Source: DASXMT01 sp963803065 (GTDB lineage: Bacteria > Actinomycetota > Acidimicrobiia > Acidimicrobiales > RAAP-2). From it: 64,000 bases of DNA. A program made the translations under genes and the position numbers. Numbering within the stretch: the stretch's first letter is position 1; every line of letters starts with the position of its first letter. The notes under the pieces are model-generated. The model made no database searches, was not told where the DNA came from, and was given only the letters and a program-made list of their open reading frames with translations. Shown here in pieces: positions 54,141-62,474 of this stretch. The DNA lies in contig CAWDKW010000002.1 in the NCBI GenBank assembly GCA_963803065.1, forward strand, positions 574,457-638,456, given 5' to 3'.

Positions 54141-54213
54141 GGGATGTAGCTCAGTTGGCTAGAGCACCTGCTTTGCAAGCAGGGGGTCGTGGGTTCGAGT
54201 CCCATCATCTCCA
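54141..54213 (+). tRNA. tRNA-Ala (TGC)
   Basis: The acceptor GGGGATG pairs with CATCTCC (one G-T pair). The D-arm is GCTCAGTTGGCTAGAGC. The anticodon stem CCTGC/GCAGG holds TTTGCAA, giving TGC. The T-loop is TTCGAGT, and CCA is not encoded. Its last bases recur downstream as repeats, marking a likely integration site. Confidence 0.95.
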
Positions 54214-54214
54214 C
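54202..54214 (+). other. Attachment-site-like core at the tRNA-Ala 3' end
   Basis: CCATCATCTCCAC at the tRNA 3' end and discriminator is repeated four times at 55635-55698. The last copy is followed by an ACGC-rich tail ending ACGCAAT, like the tRNA flank (ACGCACCCACGCAAT). This is the pattern of an att duplication by an element integrated at a tRNA gene; no integrase is seen. Confidence 0.5.
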
Positions 54215-54348
54215 GCAACGCACGCACCCACGCAATGCGCGCACTAGCGTCCGCCTGACCCGGAAGCAGGGACCGCCCACCTTCGGGATCCTGCCTCGCG
54301 CCCTCAGGACGGTCCTTGAGCAAGCGCCCAACGGGTGTGCACCGTGTG

Positions 54349-55606
54349 ATGTCGCGAGACATCGTGGACAGTTGAACCTATGCACGGTAGGCCATCAGGG
54401 CCCTGCGGTGATGGGTTGGTAGTCCTTGGACGGGTCCAGGGTGAGGTGGCGGAGCAGTTCGCCATCCTCACTCAGGACCCGGACATCGAGGTCGCACACC
54501 AGGACGATGACCCGACGTCCCTTGTGGCCCAGGCCCACCCCGATGTGGTGGAGCCTCGTCCCGTGTCGGAGCGTGAACACGCCCGTCTTGTCGATCTTGT
54601 CGTGCCGCACCCTGGTGTGCGGTGTCATCGGATAGCGCTCCGGATCGGGCGCCGCTTTTGTCAGGGACTCGTAGGCCCGTCGCGGCGGCACCATGCCCCG
54701 GGCCGAGTGGGGTCGTTCCTCGTTGTAGTAGCGGACGAAGGTGTCGACCTGGGCCTGGAGCTCGGCGATCGAGGTGGCCCGGTCCCGCTTGCGCAAGCCA
54801 TCGCTTGAGTGTCTTGTGGAAGCGCTCGATCTTGCCCTGGGTCTGCGGATGGTAGGGCTTGCCGTACTTGACGGCGATGCCCAAGGTGGCCAGTTCGGTC
54901 TACGAAGCCACAGCGTCCATTGCGGAACTGGGCGGTGAAGATGCACCCGTTGTCCGTCAACATCGAGGCGGGGAACCCCCAGGCAGAGGCCCCCTTGTAG
55001 AAGGCAGCCACCACGTCCGCGGCGGTCGCCACCGGGACGACCACGGCCGCCACCACCATCCGCGAGTAGTCGTCCACGAAGTCGACGATCTCGACACCCT
55101 CCCCCTCGTCGGTCCCGTCGTCGATGGACCAGTGGGTCATGTCGGCCTGCCAGGTCTCGTTGGGCAGGGTCGCCTCGAAGCGCTGCCAGGAGGTCCGAGG
55201 TCGCTTCTGGGGTTGGGGGGTGACGAACCCCCGGCGGACGAGGGCCCGGTGGATAGTGGACCGCCCGGGGGCCGTCCCGTGGCGCTGCGCCAGGTGGTAC
55301 TGGATCGTCAAGGGGCCGGCGTCCAGCCCTTCCTCGTCCAGCTGCTTGCGCATGGTGACGATCTCGTTCTCGAGCTGGAGCGGGAGCTGGGTCGGTCTCC
55401 GGTGCGGTGCGGTCGAGACCGGCACCAGTGCCTCGTAACCGCCGTCCAGGAACCGGGCGACCTGTTTGGCTACCCAGGATTTCGACATGTCGATCGACGA
55501 GGCCACCGATCGGATGGACCGGCCCTCCACCAACACGGCATCGACGGCATAGCGGGCACGATCCATGGACACCACCTGAGCAGGTGTCCACGATGTCCTG
55601 GGACAT
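54349..55606 (-). mobile_element. IS481-family insertion sequence (decayed)
   Basis: The element is 1,258 bp, bounded by 22-bp imperfect terminal inverted repeats. The left end at 54349-54370 reads ATGTC-GCGA-GACATCGTGGACA and the right end at 55585-55606 is its reverse complement with CCAG in the centre. Each end has internal dyad symmetry (ATGTC/GACAT). A target duplication could not be confirmed. It contains one transposase gene with two frameshifts, so it is probably immobile unless a complete copy acts in trans. Confidence 0.75.
54395..55566 (-). pseudogene. IS481-like transposase, two frameshifts
   Basis: The transposase starts MDRARYAVDAVLVEGRSIRS, a helix-turn-helix region (SVASSIDMSKSWVAKQVARF). 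The rve/DDE core appears as TWQADMTHWSIDDGTDEGEG, FVDDYSRMVVAAVVV and SMLTDNGCIFTAQFRNGR. After GFV the frame shifts to TELATLGIAVKYGKPYHPQT and QGKIERFHKTLKRWLA with the DDE Glu, then shifts again to KRDRATSIAELQAQVDTFVR and YYNEERPHSARGMVPP. Length is 1172 nt, two more than a multiple of three, so two single-base insertions explain it. Without them the protein would be about 389 residues. Confidence 0.82.
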
Positions 55607-55634
55607 GGTGTCCACTAAGTCATGGAACCGGACA

Positions 55635-55698
55635 CCATCATCTCCACCGAACACCATCATCTCCACACCATCATCTCCACCATGGCCATCATCTCCAC
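55635..55698 (+). repeat. Four copies of the tRNA-Ala 3'-end 13-mer
   Basis: CCATCATCTCCAC occurs at 55635-55647, 55654-55666, 55668-55680 and 55686-55698, spaced 14-19 bp apart. It is identical to the tRNA-Ala 3' end at 54202-54214. The array lies just outside the IS481 right end. Confidence 0.85.
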
Positions 55699-55733
55699 GT
55701 ACGTACGTACGTACGCACGCACGCACGCACGCA
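55697..55733. repeat. Tetranucleotide microsatellite (ACGT)4(ACGC)5
   Basis: Four ACGT units (55697-55712) are followed by five ACGC units (55713-55732). This is directly attached to the last tRNA-end copy. The rest of the 433-bp gap 55607-56039 has no supportable gene; open frames there depend on the simple repeats. Confidence 0.85.
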
Positions 55734-56039
55734 ATAATTTCCCAGGTCAGAGCCCGATTTTGGGGTCATAGCCGGAATCGGCAGGGCGTGGGTCTTACTC
55801 GAGAGACCACAGACAAACCAAAGCGCCCAGTGCCTACCGCTCATTCCCGAGGGCGTCGCACGCTCCTGAGCAGCGGACTCGAGACGGCAGCCCATGACCT
55901 CCGTCAAATCAACTGCGAGAGCAGGGGGGCGCCAGAACAGGCCAGGTACCTTTTGCAAATGGCCGAATGACCTATGGCCGCCGTTCCAAATGTTCATAGC
56001 CGGAAGTGTCGAACATCTGGTTGGGCGTCGTTACGCTGC

Positions 56040-56360
56040 TCAGACGCCAAGCCATTTGCAGTAGGCGGCCAGAATTCGATCGAATGCGCTGTCATTGGTC
56101 TCTTCCACGTCCAAGAGGGCCACGTCGTACCGACGACCGTGGTGCTCGCATCGGGCAATGAGCTCACGACGACCGTTGGGAACGGTCACTAACGAAACCC
56201 ACACCTCATGCCCGATGACTGTCCCCACTATTGGGAAGTCGACGGATTCCTCGAACGCGACTTCGAACCCGGTCAGAGCCTCGTCGTCGTTATACGTATC
56301 CACAGTGATCTCGTCAATAAGATCATCGAGTACTCGAGCAGGGAAACGCGATCTGCTCAC
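56040..56360 (-). CDS. Unknown small acidic protein of the accessory island
   Basis: The 106-residue protein (MSRSRFPARVLDDLIDEITV) is not assigned. It is acidic, with DTYNDDEALTGFEVAFEESV, a strand-rich middle (FPIVGTVIGHEVWVSLVTVP) and a C-terminal helix (SAFDRILAAYCKWLGV). There is no membrane segment. From memory it resembles small actinobacterial proteins labelled calcium-binding, but no EF-hand is visible. The DNA is AT-richer than the core genes around it, which fits an acquired region. Confidence 0.55.
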   Translation of the reverse strand: MSRSRFPARVLDDLIDEITVDTYNDDEALTGFEVAFEESVDFPIVGTVIGHEVWVSLVTVPNGRRELIARCEHHGRRYDVALLDVEETNDSAFDRILAAYCKWLGV

Positions 56361-56436
56361 CCCAATCGATCCTTTTCACGTAGGCCAAGTGTTGGCGACG
56401 GCGGCCTCCCAAGTGGCACAGCCTTGAGAAGCTTGT

Positions 56437-56769
56437 TCAAACAAGCACAGGAAGCCGCGCCAGCTCGGCGTGGAGCCGGTCGGCAACATCGAGCACCCGA
56501 ACATTGAACTCGCCACCTTGGGATTGTCGGAGGCGCTCGACTAGGTGATCGATGATCTCGAGCTGGGTGGACGAAGAAGAATCGGCGGCCAGATAGGGAC
56601 GGCTCACATTGGCGAAAGTAACGAGGAGCTCGGCGTAAGTCTCAATCATGACTTGGTCGCTGGATCGCGACAGGCGCGTTTCGTTCACCAGATCCGCCAG
56701 GGCGGCACAGGCGTCGGCAACGAAGGCCAACGGATCATCGGAGCGGAGTACGACGACGTGATCACCCAT
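56437..56769 (-). CDS. Unknown small helical protein of the accessory island
   Basis: The 110-residue protein starts at MGDHVVVLRSDDPLAFVADA behind a good AAGGAGG site; a longer frame to 56874 lacks that. It is mostly helical (ALADLVNETRLSRSSDQVMI, LEIIDHLVERLRQSQGG, RVLDVADRLHAELARLPVLV). No known domain is recognised. It lies 129 bp downstream of the nucleotidyltransferase gene on the same strand and could be part of the same unit. Confidence 0.55.
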   Translation of the reverse strand: MGDHVVVLRSDDPLAFVADACAALADLVNETRLSRSSDQVMIETYAELLVTFANVSRPYLAADSSSSTQLEIIDHLVERLRQSQGGEFNVRVLDVADRLHAELARLPVLV

Positions 56770-56898
56770 CTCATCCTCCTTGGCAGGCTGGCTATAGGGA
56801 ATCGAACATCGATACTCACAGATAATTCCAATGACAGCTTGGCACGACGGCCACTGTGAGGCCAGGTCTGGCACCCATTTGGAGTTGACTCCGGGTTC

Positions 56899-57450
56899 TC
56901 AGCCTTGATCGCTGCCGGCCACGCTTGCATGAACAAAGGCAACGATCTCCTGTTGGCGGTCCACCACGATCCGCGAGTGGACCATACGGCTGAGAATGAC
57001 GGCAGGTTCGACGATCCCCGCCCGTAGGAGTGCCCCAACGAACTCCCGATCCTTGTCGCGATTTGCGACGAGCTTGGCAACACAAAGATCGTGACGCTCG
57101 AGACAAAGACCAGTGATGCCGTTGGTATTGCTGTTGAGATAGGGAATGAGCCGATCGCGCCATCCTTCCGGCAAGACCGATGTTTCGTCGGACACTCCGT
57201 CGGCATGAATCCCGAATTTCTCGTCGAACGAGCTGAACTCACCCAAAGCGCCCTCGATCAAGTCCGCCTTTGTCCCAGCGGGATCATTCAACGGAAGGAC
57301 GTCGACTTCGAGCGATCGTGCCGCTTCTATCGGAAGCATCTTCTCGGGGAACGACGCCAGGATCGATTGACTCCCGACGATGATCACCTGGTTCTCATGA
57401 AGGACGTCCCCGGAAGCGCGGATGATGTGTTCAAGGTCGCTGCGTTTCAC
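56899..57450 (-). CDS. Nucleotidyltransferase-like protein (DUF6036 type), likely toxin
   Basis: The 183-residue protein begins MKRSDLEHIIRASGDVLHEN. The N-terminal GSQSILASFPE resembles the GS motif of the nucleotidyltransferase fold. RSLEVDVLPLNDPAGTKADL supplies an acidic pair (EVDV), and RHDLCVAKLVANRDKDREFV is typical of DUF6036/AbiEii-like proteins. Its ATG overlaps the stop of the HTH gene (57447-57450), the usual antitoxin-first coupling. It probably modifies a nucleotide or RNA target. The toxin role is inferred from organisation. Confidence 0.68.
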   Translation of the reverse strand: MKRSDLEHIIRASGDVLHENQVIIVGSQSILASFPEKMLPIEAARSLEVDVLPLNDPAGTKADLIEGALGEFSSFDEKFGIHADGVSDETSVLPEGWRDRLIPYLNSNTNGITGLCLERHDLCVAKLVANRDKDREFVGALLRAGIVEPAVILSRMVHSRIVVDRQQEIVAFVHASVAGSDQG

Positions 57451-57956
57451 GCTGCAGTCCGACGAGTAGCTCGGATCACGGAACGTCGTTCAGCATTGCT
57501 TAGTACACCTGCAAAGGGTGCCGCATGACGGAGATCGACCGATTTCTCATCCACTGAGGTAAGTACGTGCAGGACCGCCTCCACCGGACCACCAAGCAAT
57601 TCCGTCCATTCATCGAGATACCAATCGGCAGACCCGTCCGAGTGCACAGAACGCAGCCGATCAAGATTCCGCCGCGCTTGTGTCAACACGGCGTCCGGCG
57701 AAACGACCAGTCTCTCGGCTATGAGGAGACCATAGGCAAGACTCCGGCGATCGCTGAGATTCATGGTTTCCAGGCTGTCCCCGGTCGGACCCCCGATACG
57801 CACCTTGTAGGCCAAGACATCTTCTCGGCGGAAGCGCCGATGGCTGCCAGCCCTCCAGCAAGGAATCTCACCTTTGTCGCCCAGATCAGCCACATGTTGG
57901 CGTGATGCACCAAGGATCTCTGATGCTTCCGTCGTCGTGAGGATCGGCTTTTGCAT
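57447..57956 (-). CDS. Excisionase-type HTH protein, likely antitoxin
   Basis: The 169-residue protein starts MQKPILTTTEASEILGASRQ. The N-terminal winged HTH of the excisionase/MerR-like type continues HVADLGDKGEIPCWRAGSHR and RFRREDVLAYKVRIGG, a DNA-binding pattern. The C-terminal ~110 residues are helical (SDRRSLAYGLLIAERLVVSP, AVLTQARRNLDRLRS). It lies 5' of and is coupled to the nucleotidyltransferase gene. The AT-rich upstream region has a TATTAT box only about 7 nt before the ATG, so the message may have almost no leader. Autoregulation is expected but not shown. Confidence 0.7.
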   Translation of the reverse strand: MQKPILTTTEASEILGASRQHVADLGDKGEIPCWRAGSHRRFRREDVLAYKVRIGGPTGDSLETMNLSDRRSLAYGLLIAERLVVSPDAVLTQARRNLDRLRSVHSDGSADWYLDEWTELLGGPVEAVLHVLTSVDEKSVDLRHAAPFAGVLSNAERRSVIRATRRTAA

Positions 57957-58138
57957 AGGATCAATAATACTGGCTAAACGCTATATTCACCATGGCCGCC
58001 GCCGGGGCGTCCTTACCCCGTCGGCCCATGGGTGGTGGTGACGCATGGGCGGGGCGGGCCATGGGGCCTCTGCCGCCCCACGTGAGCGGACTGGCACCTG
58101 GATAGCCTGGGTCGTCGTCGTCAGAAGGAGCGTCGCCA

Positions 58139-59359
58139 ATGGACTTTGCATTCTCGTCCAAGGCCGAGGAACTACGTGGGCGGTTGCTCGAGTTCATGGA
58201 CAGCCACGTCTACCCGGCAGAGCAGGTGTACGCAGAGCAGGCGGCGGCGGCGGACAGCCCCTACTTCCATCCGCCCATCATCGAGGATCTGAAAGCCGAG
58301 GCCCGAAGCCGGGGGCTGTGGAACCTCTTCCTGTCCAACGAGAAGTGGGGTGCCGGGCTGACCAACCTGGAGTACGCCCCACTGGCCGAGGTGACAGGGC
58401 GCTCCCCCTCCATTGCCCCCGAGGCCCTGAACTGCTCGGCACCCGACACCGGCAACATGGAGTTGCTGGCCGAGTTCGGCACCCCCGAGCACCAGGATCA
58501 GTGGCTGGTTCCGCTGCTCGCCGGAGACATCCGCTCGTGCTTCGGGATGACCGAGCCCGATGTGGCCAGTTCGGACGCGACGAATATCCGGACCCGCATC
58601 GACCGTGACGGCGACAGCTACGTCATCAACGGGCGCAAGTGGTGGACCACAGGGGCTATGAGCGACCGCTGCAAGCTTTGCATCGTCATGGGGGTGACCG
58701 ACCCCGACGCCGACACGTACCACCGCCAGAGCATGATCCTGGTCCCCCTCGATGCGCCGGGCGTCACCGTGGTGCGACCGCTCTCGGTCTTCGGCTTCGA
58801 GGAGGGTGGGGGCGACGCGGAGGTCCTGTTCGAGAACGTCCGGGTCCCTGCCACCAACCTGCTCGGCGAGGAGGGCAGCGGCTTCGCCCTCGCCCAGGCC
58901 CGGCTCGGCCCCGGTCGGATCCACCACTGCATGCGCGCCATCGGCATGGCTGAACGGGCCTTCGATCTCATGTGCCAACGGGCCCAGTCACGCAGGGCGT
59001 TCGGCAAACGGCTGGCCGAGCAGGGCGTCGTCGGCGACATGATCGCCGAATCGCGTATCGAGATCGAACAGGCCCGCCTGCTCGTGCTCAAGGCAGCGTG
59101 GTTGATGGACACCGTGGGCAACAAGGGGGCTCGGGTCGAGATCTCCGCCATCAAGGTCGTCGCGCCCCGGGTGGCGTGCCAGGTGATCGATCGGGCTATC
59201 CAGCTCCACGGTGGCGCCGGAGTCAGCCAGGACTTTCCTCTGGCCCGCATGTTCTCCGCCGCTCGGACCCTGCGGATCGCCGACGGTCCCGACGAGGTGC
59301 ACAAGATGACCATCGCCCGACGCGAGCTTCGCCGGTTCGAAGCCGACCGGTCTGGCTGA
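58139..59359 (+). CDS. Acyl-CoA dehydrogenase, ACAD10/11-like
   Basis: This FAD enzyme of 406 residues has the N-terminal helical domain from MDFAFSSKAEELRGRLLEFM. The middle strand domain has CFGMTEPDVASSDATNIRTR and YVINGRKWWTTGAMSDRCKL. The C-terminal helices include RAQSRRAFGKRLAEQGVVGD and QLHGGAGVSQDFPLARMFSA. The closest group is the ACAD10/11 type, which act on long or modified acyl-CoA. It starts behind AAGGAG at 58139. It is convergent with the ThDP enzyme gene, whose stop is 5 bp away. Confidence 0.93.
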   Translation: MDFAFSSKAEELRGRLLEFMDSHVYPAEQVYAEQAAAADSPYFHPPIIEDLKAEARSRGLWNLFLSNEKWGAGLTNLEYAPLAEVTGRSPSIAPEALNCSAPDTGNMELLAEFGTPEHQDQWLVPLLAGDIRSCFGMTEPDVASSDATNIRTRIDRDGDSYVINGRKWWTTGAMSDRCKLCIVMGVTDPDADTYHRQSMILVPLDAPGVTVVRPLSVFGFEEGGGDAEVLFENVRVPATNLLGEEGSGFALAQARLGPGRIHHCMRAIGMAERAFDLMCQRAQSRRAFGKRLAEQGVVGDMIAESRIEIEQARLLVLKAAWLMDTVGNKGARVEISAIKVVAPRVACQVIDRAIQLHGGAGVSQDFPLARMFSAARTLRIADGPDEVHKMTIARRELRRFEADRSG

Positions 59360-59364
59360 CTGCA

Positions 59365-60942
59365 TCACAGCAGCGACGGGATGACCGCCTCGACCATGCT
59401 CGGACCCGGTGTCGCGATCGCCCGGGCCAGCTCATCGGTGAACTCTCCGGCGCTCTCGGCCCGCGCCGAGTGCAGCCCGAGACCCGAGGCCAGGTGCATG
59501 AAGTCGATCGACGGGCGCCCGAGGTCGAGCATGTCCTTCGCCCGAGGGCCGGCGGAACCGCCACCTACCCGGTCGAGCTCCATGTTCAAGACGGCGTAGG
59601 AGTGGTTGTTCAAGACAATGGTTGTGACATCGAGGCCCTCGCGGGCCATCGTCCACCATGCCTGCAGTGTGTACATGGCACTGCCGTCGGCTTCGAGAGC
59701 CACGACGCGCCGGTCCGGAGCGGCGATCGCGGCCCCCACCGCCACCGGGAGACCCTGGCCGATGGCCCCACCGGTCAGACAGAGCCAGTCGTGCGGGGGA
59801 GACCCTGCGGTGGCACCGGGGGCGAACAGGCCTGACGTGTTCCCCTCGTCGGAGACGATCGCCCCCTCGGGGAGCACAGCGCCGAGCGCCTCGCACACGG
59901 CCCGGGCAGTGAGCGGGCCGGTGGGGCGGGCGGGTGTCCCGGCCTGCTGGCGCGGCCCCGTCCCGCTTACGACGTGGAGCAGCGAGGCCAACGCCGCCAC
60001 TGCGCCAGCAGCATCGTCGGCGGGACCGGCTACTGGGTACACGGAGCAGCCATCGGGGGTCAGGTCGCTCGGTCTGTCCGGGTAGGCAAAGAACGACACG
60101 GGAGCTTTCGCATCCACCAGCACCAGGTGCCGGATGCCCTCGAGCTGCATGGCGGCGAATTCGGCCAGGTACGCCAAGCGCTCCACTGGCGGTCGTCCCG
60201 CCCCCCGTTCGAGGCGAGCGGGGAACGTCTCGGCGAACAGCTTGGCGCCGGTGGCGGCGGCGATGTCTCCCACGGTGTCCAACACGGGCCCTGAGCAGGC
60301 CCGTCCACCGATCAGGATGACGGCGGGCTCGCCGGACCGCAGCGCTTTGGCCGCCGCGTTGAGGGCGTCCTCGTCCGGCGCCGATCCCCTCCTGCCGGCC
60401 GGGTGGCTTGCCCCCGCAGCCGGCGCCGGCACCACCACGGCACCGTCGGACCACGACACGTCAGCAGGCAGGATCAAGGTGGCCACCGAGCCCGGCGGTC
60501 CGACAGCGGCGGCCAACGCGGCCACCGCGTCACCGGTCAGCTCGGCCGTCGATTCCGAGGACCGGACGAACGACGACACGTTGTCGGCGACTGTTTCGAT
60601 GTCCGACTGGAGCTGGGCGTCGTACTTGCGGTGACCGGTGGCATGGTCGCCCACGATGTTGACGACCGGACTGTAGGCCCGGCGGGCGTTGTGCAGATTG
60701 GCCAGGCCGTTGCCCAGACCCGGGCCGAGGTGGAGCAGTGTGGCTGCCGGCCGGCCGATCATCCGGGCGTACCCGTCGGCTGCACCGGTGGCCACCCCCT
60801 CGAACAATGCCAATACGCTACGCATGGCAGTGACGTCGTCGAGTGCGGCGACGAAGTGCATCTCGGAGGTTCCGGGGTTCATGAAGCAGGTGTCGACCCC
60901 GTGGTCGACGAGGGTGCGGATCAGCGCCTGGGCTCCGTTCAC
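59365..60942 (-). CDS. ThDP-dependent enzyme, IlvX / acetolactate synthase-like
   Basis: The protein has 525 residues. The Pyr domain has VDTCFMNPGTSEMHFVAALD and the catalytic Glu in LFEGVATGAADGYARM, then LLHLGPGLGNGLANLHNARR. The central domain follows, and the PP domain has GAIGQGLPVAVGAAIAAPDR and ALEADGSAMYTLQAWWTM, then VLNNHSYAVLNMEL, where ADGS stands in place of the usual GDGS. It is shorter than true acetolactate synthases and lacks an ilvN neighbour. It resembles the IlvX/benzoylformate decarboxylase group. Its ATG overlaps the stop of the flavin oxidase gene (60939-60942), so it may decarboxylate the 2-keto acid that enzyme makes. Confidence 0.82.
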   Translation of the reverse strand: MNGAQALIRTLVDHGVDTCFMNPGTSEMHFVAALDDVTAMRSVLALFEGVATGAADGYARMIGRPAATLLHLGPGLGNGLANLHNARRAYSPVVNIVGDHATGHRKYDAQLQSDIETVADNVSSFVRSSESTAELTGDAVAALAAAVGPPGSVATLILPADVSWSDGAVVVPAPAAGASHPAGRRGSAPDEDALNAAAKALRSGEPAVILIGGRACSGPVLDTVGDIAAATGAKLFAETFPARLERGAGRPPVERLAYLAEFAAMQLEGIRHLVLVDAKAPVSFFAYPDRPSDLTPDGCSVYPVAGPADDAAGAVAALASLLHVVSGTGPRQQAGTPARPTGPLTARAVCEALGAVLPEGAIVSDEGNTSGLFAPGATAGSPPHDWLCLTGGAIGQGLPVAVGAAIAAPDRRVVALEADGSAMYTLQAWWTMAREGLDVTTIVLNNHSYAVLNMELDRVGGGSAGPRAKDMLDLGRPSIDFMHLASGLGLHSARAESAGEFTDELARAIATPGPSMVEAVIPSLL

Positions 60943-62399
60943 GGGCGATCTCCTGTCCGATCCCCGGGATCGAAGATGGTGCCCGGATTGAGGATGCCGT
61001 AGGGGTCGAACGCCGCCTTGATCCGGCGCATCAGTGCGAGCTTGGCGGGATCCTCGAACTCGGCCAGGTATGGGCGTTTCTCGGTGCCGATCCCGTGCTC
61101 ACCCGAGACGGCCCCGCCCAACGACAAGCCGGCAGCCACCATGCCGTGCAAGAGCTCGTCGTGCACGGCGGGGTCTGGCTGCCAGACCGAGAGATGGACG
61201 TTGCCGTCGCCGGCATGACCGCATCCGACCACCATCGACGCCGTTCGGGCGGCGAGCTCGTTGACGGTGTCGAGGTAGGCGGGAATCGACGCCCGCGGCA
61301 CAACCACGTCCACGATGTCGTCGGCACCGGCTGCCTTGGAAGCCCAGAACGCCCGTTCACGGGCCTCGACGAGCTGGGTGCCGGCATGAGGCGGGAGCAC
61401 GTAGACGTCGAGCGCGCCTTGCTCGGAAAGTTGCTCGGCGAGCGACTGGGTGTCCTCGTCGAGGCGGTCGGGATGGTGGTCCTCGAGGACGACCACCAGA
61501 TAGGCCAGGGTGCGCTCGCGGACGGTCTCGGGGATCCCCAGGTCAATCCCGGCGTTGGCGGTGATCCCCGTCATCGCCGCCACGTCGATGTACTCGACCA
61601 TGAGCGGACCGACGCCGCTGGCCACGATGGGTGACACCGACTCGGCGATCTCGGCGACGGTGGCGAACGGGGCCAGGAGTGTGGCCTGGTGGGGAGGTCG
61701 GGGGTGCAGTCGGAGCGTGGCCTGGGTGACCAGCGCCAGGGTGCCCTCCGACCCGATCACCAGCTGGGTGAGGTCGTAGCCACTGGTCGATTTCACGAAC
61801 TTGCCCCCCGCGGCGATGACCTCGCCGGTGCCCAGCACCGCCTCGACACCGAGGACGTGATGACGGGTCACCCCGTACTTCACCGCCCGCATCCCACCGG
61901 CGTTGGTCGCCACGTTGCCGCCCAGGCTGGCTGACTGCTCACCGGGGAAGACCGGATAGACCAACTGATGGCGGACGAGGGCGGCATCCAGGTCGGCCAG
62001 CGTCACCCCCGGTTCGACGACGGCCACATGGTTGTCGGTGTCGATCTCGAGGATCTTGTTCATCCGCTCGAAGGACACCACGAGCCCACCGTCCACCGGA
62101 GTACAACCGCCGGACAGCCCGGTCCCCGATCCTCGTGGGGTGAGGGGCACGCCCCTGGGCCCGGCCAGGTGCACGATGGCCGCCACTTCGGCGGTCGAAC
62201 CTGGGCGCACCACGGCCAACGGTCGCACCGGGTTGGTTGTCAGCGCCTCGTCATGGGTCTCGTCGTCTCCGATGTCCGCCCCGGTGTCGACGTTGGCGGC
62301 ACCGACGATGTCGACGAGGAGGGCCTCGATGGTCATCACGGGTTCACCATTGGGGGCGGCGACGGCGACGGCACCTGCCGATGGCGGTTGCGTCATCAC
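60939..62399 (-). CDS. FAD-linked 2-hydroxyacid oxidase/dehydrogenase, GlcD type
   Basis: The 486-residue protein has the FAD_binding_4 domain VPLTPRGSGTGLSGGCTPVD and FPGEQSASLGGNVATNAGGM, then TSGYDLTQLVIGSEGTLALV. The C-terminal oxidase domain has VVGCGHAGDGNVHLSVWQPD and GGAVSGEHGIGTEKRPYLAE. These are features of D-lactate/glycolate dehydrogenases. There is no iron-sulfur subunit gene beside it. It is translationally coupled to the ThDP enzyme. An oxidation then decarboxylation of a 2-hydroxyacid is plausible, but the substrate is not known. Confidence 0.9.
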   Translation of the reverse strand: MMTQPPSAGAVAVAAPNGEPVMTIEALLVDIVGAANVDTGADIGDDETHDEALTTNPVRPLAVVRPGSTAEVAAIVHLAGPRGVPLTPRGSGTGLSGGCTPVDGGLVVSFERMNKILEIDTDNHVAVVEPGVTLADLDAALVRHQLVYPVFPGEQSASLGGNVATNAGGMRAVKYGVTRHHVLGVEAVLGTGEVIAAGGKFVKSTSGYDLTQLVIGSEGTLALVTQATLRLHPRPPHQATLLAPFATVAEIAESVSPIVASGVGPLMVEYIDVAAMTGITANAGIDLGIPETVRERTLAYLVVVLEDHHPDRLDEDTQSLAEQLSEQGALDVYVLPPHAGTQLVEARERAFWASKAAGADDIVDVVVPRASIPAYLDTVNELAARTASMVVGCGHAGDGNVHLSVWQPDPAVHDELLHGMVAAGLSLGGAVSGEHGIGTEKRPYLAEFEDPAKLALMRRIKAAFDPYGILNPGTIFDPGDRTGDRP

Positions 62400-62474
62400 T
62401 CATCCTCCCTGTCGACGTCCGGCAGCCACGCTATCGCCAGGCGCCTGGTCAGCGCCGAAAACCCGGCCGCTGGG

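Noticed and set aside
55635..55698. Possible CRISPR array from four 13-mers
   Set aside because: Gaps between copies are 1-6 bp, far too short for spacers, and the unit equals the tRNA-Ala 3' end.
55407..55997. Open frames on both strands across the tRNA-end array and microsatellite
   Set aside because: Their translations are dominated by simple repeats (RTHARTHA, VRACVRTYVRT) and no start site or family supports them.
59365..60942. True acetolactate synthase catalytic subunit (ilvB)
   Set aside because: The protein is shorter, lacks an ilvN/ilvC neighbourhood and has ADGS instead of GDGS at the ThDP motif; the IlvX-like group fits better.
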